Assembly (NCBI RefSeq): GCF_002483235.1
Contig: NZ_DLHN01000017.1
Coordinates: 239 to 64,238, forward strand
DNA: 64,000 nucleotides
Reading direction: 5' to 3'
From: Pedobacter glucosidilyticus
Lineage (GTDB): Bacteria; Bacteroidota; Bacteroidia; Sphingobacteriales; Sphingobacteriaceae
The notes below the pieces were generated by a model, which saw only the letters and a list, made by a program, of their open reading frames with translations, did no database searches and was not told where the DNA came from. Shown here piece after piece: positions 58,869 through 64,000 of this stretch. Position numbers and translations under genes: made by a program. Positions within the stretch are counted from its first letter, which is position 1. Each line of letters starts with the position of its first letter.

Positions 58869-59165
58869 TTATTCTTTAGTTGATGCCAAGTAATCTCCAA
58901 TAGCTTGATGATAAACAAATTTGCCCGGTGGGGTATGAGCAGCGACTTCTTGTTTCTTTTTTGGATCTGCTAAAACTGATTGAGCATATCGTACAGCTTT
59001 AGAAAATCTATTTTTCTCTTTTACTTGCTTTTCACTAGGAACCACTTTGGACATATCTGGGTAACTACATACAAATGTTTTTTTATTGCGGGTTTTAAAA
59101 ACTATTTGCTTATTGAGCGCACCGCTTAGTCCTTGTATAATGATGTTGTTTTTTACTCTTGCCAT
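58869..59165 (-). CDS. Conserved small protein of unknown function
   Basis: The 98-residue basic protein begins MARVKNNIIIQGLSGALNKQ. It continues with IVFKTRNKKTFVCSYPDMSK, PSEKQVKEKNRFSKAVRYAQ and PPGKFVYHQAIGDYLAS. The N-terminal phrase resembles a family of Bacteroidota small proteins without assigned function, which I recall only in general terms. No signal peptide or membrane segment is visible. It stands alone between repeat copies. Confidence 0.65.
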   Translation of the reverse strand: MARVKNNIIIQGLSGALNKQIVFKTRNKKTFVCSYPDMSKVVPSEKQVKEKNRFSKAVRYAQSVLADPKKKQEVAAHTPPGKFVYHQAIGDYLASTKE

Positions 59166-59246
59166 AGGTAATTTAATTATTCCCTAAAATATTGAAATAG
59201 CAGACTTTTTGCAAAAATAATTTTGTTTTAATGTTTCAACTTCTTT

Positions 59247-59513
59247 TAACCCAAAATTCTACTTTGCATTTCAATTGTTTTTTTGAGCTCGTTTGCAACG
59301 AGTTCTTACCATGGGGTGGCGATTATATCGCTTTTTTATTAAACGCAGATTTTTATTAACCGCAGAGGACGCGGTGTGCACAGAGATTTTTCTGGTTTGA
59401 TTACCTAGGTGGGTGTTGTTTAATACATCATTTGTGATTATGAACGTAGTGATTTATCTCTATACAAAGGTTATTAAAGACTGCTTCATTCTTCGCAGTG
59501 ACAAACTATCTTC
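59247..59513. repeat. Family B repeat, copy 6 (first of tandem array)
   Basis: The lead AACCCAAAATTCTACTTTGC is followed by the unit from 59283. It is 231 bases to the start of the next unit. Confidence 0.88.
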
Positions 59514-59753
59514 TTGAGCTCGTTTGTAACGAGTTTTTAACACTGGATGGCGATTGTATCGCTTTTTTATTAAATGCAGATTTTTTTAACCGCAGAGACC
59601 GCAGTGTACACAGAGATTTTACTGGCTTGATTACCTAGCTGAGTGTTGTTTAAGCCATCATTTGTGATTATGAACGTAGTGATTTATCTCTATACAAAGG
59701 TTATTAAAGACTGCTTCATTCTTCGCAGTGACAAACTATCTTCTTGAGCTCGT
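59514..59753. repeat. Family B repeat, copy 7
   Basis: This is an exact 240-base period to the next copy. It has the inverted repeat GAGCTCGTTTGTAACGAG, the hairpin GGCGATTGTATCGCTTTTTT and the end CTTCGCAGTGACAAACTATC. Its second half is nearly identical to copy 6. Confidence 0.9.
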
Positions 59754-59963
59754 TTGTAACGAGTTTTTAACACTGGATGGCGATTGAATCGCTCTGTTTA
59801 TTAAACGCAGATTTTTTTAACCGTAGAGACCACAGTGTGTACAGAGATTTTTCTGGTTTGATTACCTAGGTGGGTGTTGGTTAAGCCATCATTTGTGATT
59901 ATGAACGTAGTGATTTAGCTCTATACAAAGGTTATAAAAGACTGCTTCATTCTTCGCAGTGAC
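59754..59963. repeat. Family B repeat, copy 8 (last of tandem array)
   Basis: The same order of parts is present, ending CTTCGCAGTGAC. The CTATCTTC linker to a further unit is missing. Confidence 0.88.
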
Positions 59964-60042
59964 AAAAGACTCTGTACAAAATATTAGCTCTCCAATCCTG
60001 AAATTCAATAAGTAGGATTTAGGCTCTTAACTTAAAAATGTG

Positions 60043-60067
60043 TAAAGCGAGTCTGAGATTCGCTTTA
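60043..60067 (-). terminator. Hairpin downstream of the epimerase gene
   Basis: TAAAGCGA and TCGCTTTA pair across a 9-base loop, 58 bases after the epimerase stop. On the minus strand the sequence ACACATTTTTAAG follows, giving a weak terminator. Confidence 0.5.
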
Positions 60068-60124
60068 TACCCCCTATTCAAACATGCGCTTTACTGATAT
60101 GATGAATAGCTTAAATTCCAACAA

Positions 60125-61015
60125 TTATATCTTAAAAGCTTCCAAAACTTTATTTGGATTCCAACCTAGTGCTTCCCTGGCTTTAGAATCATCAAAAGTT
60201 AAATCGGCAGAAATTTTAGAAAGCTTATAAGAATTAAATGGGGCTTTTCCTCCTAATAAATCACCTGTTTTGGCCATCAAAACTGCCATCCATTTAGGAA
60301 TGTTTAAAGGATTTCTTTTATTTAATTGTTGAGCTATACATTTACTTAATTCTTTAAAATTTGGATGATAGCCGTCTGTTAAATTATAAATGCCTCCAAT
60401 TTCAGATGCTCTAATAATTATTTTAGCAACATCTTCTGCCAGAACCATACTCTTACAGGCTAAACCTCCAGCTATATTCATGTAATAGCCTTTTTGAATA
60501 GCTTTAATCATCGCTCCTAAATTACCTGGCGGGTTTGGGCCTACTAGTAAAGGTAATCTCAATATGGTACAGATGACGCTATTTTTATCACACCAGTCTT
60601 GTACCATTTCTTCTGCCTGTATTTTACTTGAACCATATGGATCTTTAGCATTTAATGGATTAGATTCTTTGATGCTTTCTCCTTTATCCAAACCATAAAC
60701 GGAAACAGAACTGATGAAAACGAATGCTTTTGGGAAAGCTTGTGATTGCTCTATACCTTTTAAAAGGTTTTGAGTACCCTTTACATTTACATCAAAGAAT
60801 TCTTGTATTTGTTCTGGTGTTTTAGGGACTGAGTGGGCTTTGCCGGCTGAGTGGATGATTAAATCTGCATTGGGTAATACAGGGACTTGAATAGATAAAT
60901 CACAAATTACTTTTGCATTGTGTCTTGCTAAGGTTAAAACCTTAGCCTCCTCTGTAAGCACCTGCTTTAGAAGACTTCCTAAGAACCCTGTTGATCCCGT
61001 CAATATGATATCCAT
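60125..61015 (-). CDS. NAD-dependent epimerase/dehydratase (nucleotide-sugar type)
   Basis: The 296-residue extended SDR begins MDIILTGSTGFLGSLLKQVL (Rossmann GxxGFLG). It has DLIIHSAGKAHSVPKTPEQI, FVFISSVSVYGLDKG, YGSSKIQAEEMV with the catalytic YxxxK (Tyr and Lys) and LRLPLLVGPNPPGNLGAMI. The family acts on UDP- or other NDP-sugars in surface polysaccharide synthesis. Its start overlaps the stop of the AlbA-domain gene (TAATG). A decayed relative lies 1.5 kb upstream. Substrate unknown. Confidence 0.88.
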   Translation of the reverse strand: MDIILTGSTGFLGSLLKQVLTEEAKVLTLARHNAKVICDLSIQVPVLPNADLIIHSAGKAHSVPKTPEQIQEFFDVNVKGTQNLLKGIEQSQAFPKAFVFISSVSVYGLDKGESIKESNPLNAKDPYGSSKIQAEEMVQDWCDKNSVICTILRLPLLVGPNPPGNLGAMIKAIQKGYYMNIAGGLACKSMVLAEDVAKIIIRASEIGGIYNLTDGYHPNFKELSKCIAQQLNKRNPLNIPKWMAVLMAKTGDLLGGKAPFNSYKLSKISADLTFDDSKAREALGWNPNKVLEAFKI

Positions 61016-62484
61016 TATTTTATCTTTTCTAAATATTTTATAGCTCTACCGGTTAGCTTATATTTTTGTAAGCGGCTATTGGGCTTTTCTGGAATGGTTT
61101 GAACAATTAAGCCTAATGAAATGGCTGGGTGAATATAGTTATCTCTAAAGGTAGCTCTATGCTTAATTCCTAATCTGGCTCGCATTTCGCCAGAAGATAA
61201 TTCTCCTTGAGCTAGTAATTTCAACAGTTGAATAACTGGGTCGGTGACTGGGTCGGTGACTGGGTCGGTGACTGGGTCGGTGAAGGCTAAGTAATGAGCA
61301 GAAATGGGTACTGTAACTTCAAATACTGTTAATTTAGAAAAATCGAACAGCGCTGAGCCATTGCCATTTTCTAATAACTCTTCTTTTACCCGGGTAACGC
61401 CCCTACTAAAGCGATTGACATAACCTAAAACCTTCATGGCTTCAGCAATTACAGGATTACGATAATCATTAACATGTGGAAAATTCTCCGGGCGAGCATT
61501 CCTATACAACCCCCCGGCATTCATTAATTCTATACGATTTGAATATTCGTAAAACCGTATCGGAGTATGAGATTCATAATCGCGATGCATCACCGCATTC
61601 ATCATCAACTCTCTGATTGCCCAAAAAGAATAGTTCATTACTGTTTCCTCCCTTAATACACTTACCGGAACAGGATGCTTTTTGATAAAAGATGTCTCTA
61701 TGAAAGTATCTAATTTAGAAAGAACAGAAAAAAGGTCACCCGAAAATTTAACCTCATTATTAATATCTGCACCCAATGAAAGCCCTTTAAATGCCACATA
61801 TTGTATATAAGCTCCGAACAAAAAATATTCTGGTTGTTTCCCAAATAATAATATCCCCGCATTGGTAGGAGAGTTCTGCCTTAAATCAAAAAACCGTAAT
61901 GAGGCTAATTTTTGAACGATGGTTCTATTATCTTCTTTTAAACTTTCAGCATCTATGGCCTTAGGCAAGTAGTTTTGAGTAAAAGCATCCAAATTTAAAT
62001 CGGCCAAAGTAGAACCAACACAAGGCCTAGTATCAAAAGTAGTGGCAGAAGAAATTCTCTTTTCAATGAGTATTCGCTCTTCGGCTTCATTAGCAACTGC
62101 TTTTCGGGGTCCAACCCTAATCCACACTTTTCCCTTATAACGAATTGGAGGAAAATTTGAAGGCAACACTTCAACCACAGCAACATCTCCTTCTTCAAAG
62201 CTGAAATGACAAATATTTATTTGCGGTTGTGGAAGAATTAAGCCATCCGACCGAATCCCACCCAAGTTTTTCAGTAAGTCATCCGTAACCTTTAAGCCAG
62301 CTAAGCTCCCATTGTCATGTACGCCTATTAATAAATAGCCAGGTTTCTGATGCGCAGGTAAATCATTAGCAAAAGCGCAGATAGCCATACCAAATTTATC
62401 GGTATTGTTTGTGGAAATTGTACGCTCTATGAGATCTGATTCCAGATCCTTTATGAGGGTGGCTATCTGTGATTTATTAATCAA
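61015..62484 (-). CDS. AlbA_2-domain ATP-binding regulator with TDPV tandem repeat
   Basis: The 489-residue protein has an N-terminal AlbA_2/Schlafen-like domain (about 15-130; AFANDLPAHQKPGYLLIGVH, PPIRYKGKVWIRVGPRKAVA). A GHKL-type ATP-binding domain follows at about 280-380 (REETVMNYSFWAIRELMMNA, VMHRDYESHTPIRFYEYSNR). A linker repeats TDPV four times at about residues 402-417. A winged-helix-like C-terminus has LSSGEMRARLGIKHRATFRD. The family is thought to bind nucleic acid and ATP, and its function is unclear. It sits between an intact epimerase gene and a decayed copy of it. Confidence 0.85.
   Translation of the reverse strand: MINKSQIATLIKDLESDLIERTISTNNTDKFGMAICAFANDLPAHQKPGYLLIGVHDNGSLAGLKVTDDLLKNLGGIRSDGLILPQPQINICHFSFEEGDVAVVEVLPSNFPPIRYKGKVWIRVGPRKAVANEAEERILIEKRISSATTFDTRPCVGSTLADLNLDAFTQNYLPKAIDAESLKEDNRTIVQKLASLRFFDLRQNSPTNAGILLFGKQPEYFLFGAYIQYVAFKGLSLGADINNEVKFSGDLFSVLSKLDTFIETSFIKKHPVPVSVLREETVMNYSFWAIRELMMNAVMHRDYESHTPIRFYEYSNRIELMNAGGLYRNARPENFPHVNDYRNPVIAEAMKVLGYVNRFSRGVTRVKEELLENGNGSALFDFSKLTVFEVTVPISAHYLAFTDPVTDPVTDPVTDPVIQLLKLLAQGELSSGEMRARLGIKHRATFRDNYIHPAISLGLIVQTIPEKPNSRLQKYKLTGRAIKYLEKIK
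61235..61282. repeat. Four-copy 12-base tandem repeat inside the AlbA_2 gene
   Basis: ACTGGGTCGGTG is repeated four times without error. Being a multiple of three, copy-number change would alter the TDPV linker length without breaking the frame. Confidence 0.95.
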
Positions 62485-62549
62485 ATTTTTTTAATGCGTT
62501 TAGAATCAAATATAAGAATGATTTATTATAATGTAATATTCGTTAAGTA

Positions 62550-63004
62550 CTAACCAGATGTACAATGACTTTGTGTTAATCACAGCATTCCTGCACTATT
62601 TCTTCTGCCTGTATTTTACTTGAACCATAAGGATCTTTAGCATTTAATGGATGAGACTCTTTGATCTCATTTCCTTAATCTAAACCATATACTGCAACTG
62701 AGCTGATAAAAACAAAAGATATGGGCAAAGATGGCGCCTGTTCTAAACCCTTTAATAAATTTTGAATACCCAATACATTTACATCAAAAAAACTCTTTCT
62801 TTTGTTGTGGTGTTTTTGGAACTGAATGCGCTTTTCCGGCTGACTGGATGACAATATCTGTAGAAGGCAATTGGGGATTTGGGAGGATAAATCGCAAATG
62901 ATATTTGAGTTTGTTCGACTAATAGTTATTTTATTTTCATTTTGAAATTCAATATTAACGTATTGACCAAAAAATCCAGAAGAACCAGTAAGAATTAATA
63001 TCAT
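62550..63004 (-). pseudogene. Decayed duplicate of the nucleotide-sugar epimerase
   Basis: It begins MILILTGSSGFFGQY and follows the intact protein at 60125-61015 for about 150 codons. In the middle (about 62795-62877) the open frame reads unrelated sequence, but another frame gives LPSTDIVIQSAGKAHSVPKT, so two compensating frameshifts flank this part. One of them is in a T7 run near FFDVNV. After SSVAVYGLD a TAA stands where the intact gene has the lysine codon AAA; beyond it the match resumes (KESHPLNAKDPYGSSKIQAE) and fades near 62550. The last two-fifths of the gene are missing. Confidence 0.85.
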
Positions 63005-63008
63005 AATA

Positions 63009-63758
63009 TTAAATAAAATATTTTCTTAATCCTGAGATAGCGTAGCTAGTAAAGTAATAGGCTGACTTAAAAATATTTAAGTGCTCAATGTTTCTATAGA
63101 TGTTCCAAGTGTAGCTTGCGGCTTTCACTTTATTACTAGAAAGAGAATTAGACTGAACTCTATAAAACATTAATGGTTCGTTTAGACCATAAGCTTTGGG
63201 TATAATTTTTAGTGCGTTTAGCCAAAATACAAAATCTTCATGACCAACCTTTATGAACCTTAACTTGCCAAGTATAGACCGTTTAAAAAGTGAAGAAGAA
63301 CACGGAATAACATTATTATATAATAACTTTTTATAATTAACTTCTTTAGGAACGGTAATTATTTTCTTACTTATGCCTCCATTTTCATCCATCTTTCTAT
63401 ATGAAGTATATGATAAAAAAAAGTTTCCATCTTGCATAAATTTGATTTGTTTTTCAAGTTTCAAGGGATGCCACAAATCATCCGCATCTAAAAACGCTAT
63501 ATATTCTCCAACAGCTACTTCTAACCCTTTATTACGAGATGCGAAAGTTTTTAAGTTAATATTATTTTTTAAAATTCTTATCCTACTGTCTAGTTTTGAG
63601 AAATCTATTAACATTTCAAGGGAATTATCGGTAGAACAATCATCTATAACAATCCATTCCCAATTTTTATAGGTTTGTTTTAATACTGATTCAATAGTTT
63701 CCAAGAGGTATTTCTCAGCGTTATAGACTGGTGTAATGATTGAAATAAGAGAATCCAT
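63009..63758 (-). CDS. Family 2 glycosyltransferase
   Basis: The 249-residue protein begins LISIITPVYNAEKYLLETIE, the GT-A fold start. It has WEWIVIDDCSTDNSLEML (nucleotide-binding Asp pair), ASRNKGLEVAVGEYIAFLDA and the DxD-type motif LDADDLWHP. The acceptor-side segment PCSSSLFKRSILGKLRFIKV includes VGHEDFVFWL. It is predicted to add a sugar to a surface glycan. It is the most distal gene on the right, 4 bases before the epimerase pseudogene on the same strand, and suggests a polysaccharide locus continuing beyond the window. Confidence 0.92.
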   Translation of the reverse strand: MDSLISIITPVYNAEKYLLETIESVLKQTYKNWEWIVIDDCSTDNSLEMLIDFSKLDSRIRILKNNINLKTFASRNKGLEVAVGEYIAFLDADDLWHPLKLEKQIKFMQDGNFFLSYTSYRKMDENGGISKKIITVPKEVNYKKLLYNNVIPCSSSLFKRSILGKLRFIKVGHEDFVFWLNALKIIPKAYGLNEPLMFYRVQSNSLSSNKVKAASYTWNIYRNIEHLNIFKSAYYFTSYAISGLRKYFI

Positions 63759-64000
63759 TTAAATAATTTATTTAAAGATATTTTTTTAGAATAGTGGAGC
63801 TTCCTCCGTTAATTAGTTTGACTTAATTTGGAATATACTGAATGTAATTAATTTAAATATATCATAAGAAGACTTTCAAAGTTATAACTGCTTTTTATCT
63901 TTCATTAATGATTTTGAAAATCCTTTTTTTCAAAAAGATTCTATGGATATATCAAAGAAAAACATAGACTAATGTACTTTAAGAGTATTTCCTAAATATG
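63759..64000. other. Window end, no gene seen
   Basis: These 242 AT-rich bases upstream of the glycosyltransferase contain no convincing frame. A TAnnTTTG-type promoter on the minus strand is not evident. Confidence 0.5.

Larger units (their letters stand above)
59166..60124. other. Long gene-free stretch with a tandem repeat array
   Basis: These 959 bases hold family B copies 6-8 in tandem (59247-59963). After them lies unique sequence with a hairpin (60043-60067) that probably ends the epimerase transcript. No gene is visible on either strand. Confidence 0.7.

Noticed and set aside
59283..59963. Tandem array considered as a CRISPR or integron cassette array
   Set aside because: Units of 231-240 bases are nearly identical throughout with no variable spacers, no cas genes or integrase are near, and attC-type core sites are not evident.

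Overview
The window reads as chromosome of a Bacteroidota bacterium, most likely a Sphingobacteriaceae member close to Pedobacter. The reasons are its AT-rich composition, a SusC/SusD outer-membrane uptake pair, a type IX secretion protein (PorZ) beside recO, lipoproteins with short Bacteroidota-type signal peptides, and promoters of the Bacteroidota form (TTTG, about 20 bases, TAnnTTTG).

Layout. 1-3.4 kb: partial tRNA, recO, porZ and a small membrane protein. 3.4-8.5 kb: ileS, a DksA-like gene, lspA and a DUF2490 barrel gene. 8.5-13 kb: a DUF2867-type SDR, a CBS protein, a TIGR01777 oxidoreductase and a class I photolyase. 13-20.7 kb: a LacI regulator after a SusC-SusD-fasciclin-lipoprotein operon that has no glycan-degrading enzyme. 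21-31 kb: housekeeping genes (ansA, tatD, FKBP, nrnA, ndk, odhB, sucA). 31-33.7 kb: a MerR regulator with a cobalamin-binding domain beside an iron-sulfur photolyase. 33.8-36.2 kb: an arsenic operon. 36.5-40.5 kb: proline catabolism with an AraC regulator. 40.8-45.4 kb: kbl, glutaminyl cyclase, yraN and dnaG. 45.6-48.5 kb: two related barrel proteins, a TetR regulator and an Lrp regulator. 48.5-48.8 kb: a compact RNA unit with promoter and terminator that encodes an abnormal class II tRNA. 49-55.6 kb: a pterin-type operon (PTPS, folE, SDR, flavin reductase, TetR, ABC1 kinase) divergent from a DUF2256/cryptochrome-DASH pair. 55.6-60.1 kb: a repeat-rich accessory stretch with a broken VapBC pair, a DUF4143 ATPase and many copies of a roughly 240-base repeat. 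60.1-64 kb: the edge of a polysaccharide-type locus with a nucleotide-sugar epimerase, its decayed duplicate, an AlbA/ATPase-domain regulator between them and a glycosyltransferase.

The unifying theme is light. Three photolyase/cryptochrome genes of different classes, a CarH/LitR-like cobalamin MerR regulator, TIGR01777 and DUF2867-type SDRs, folE, a PTPS-II enzyme, DUF2256 and TIGR03643 all lie within 47 kb. In other bacteria many of these families belong to LitR/CarH light-induced regulons. I infer a dispersed light-response regulon that includes synthesis of a reduced pterin. The other item most worth follow-up is the tRNA-like gene at 48.63 kb, which has a leucine-type body, a GUC anticodon, a mismatched anticodon stem and a greatly enlarged variable arm.
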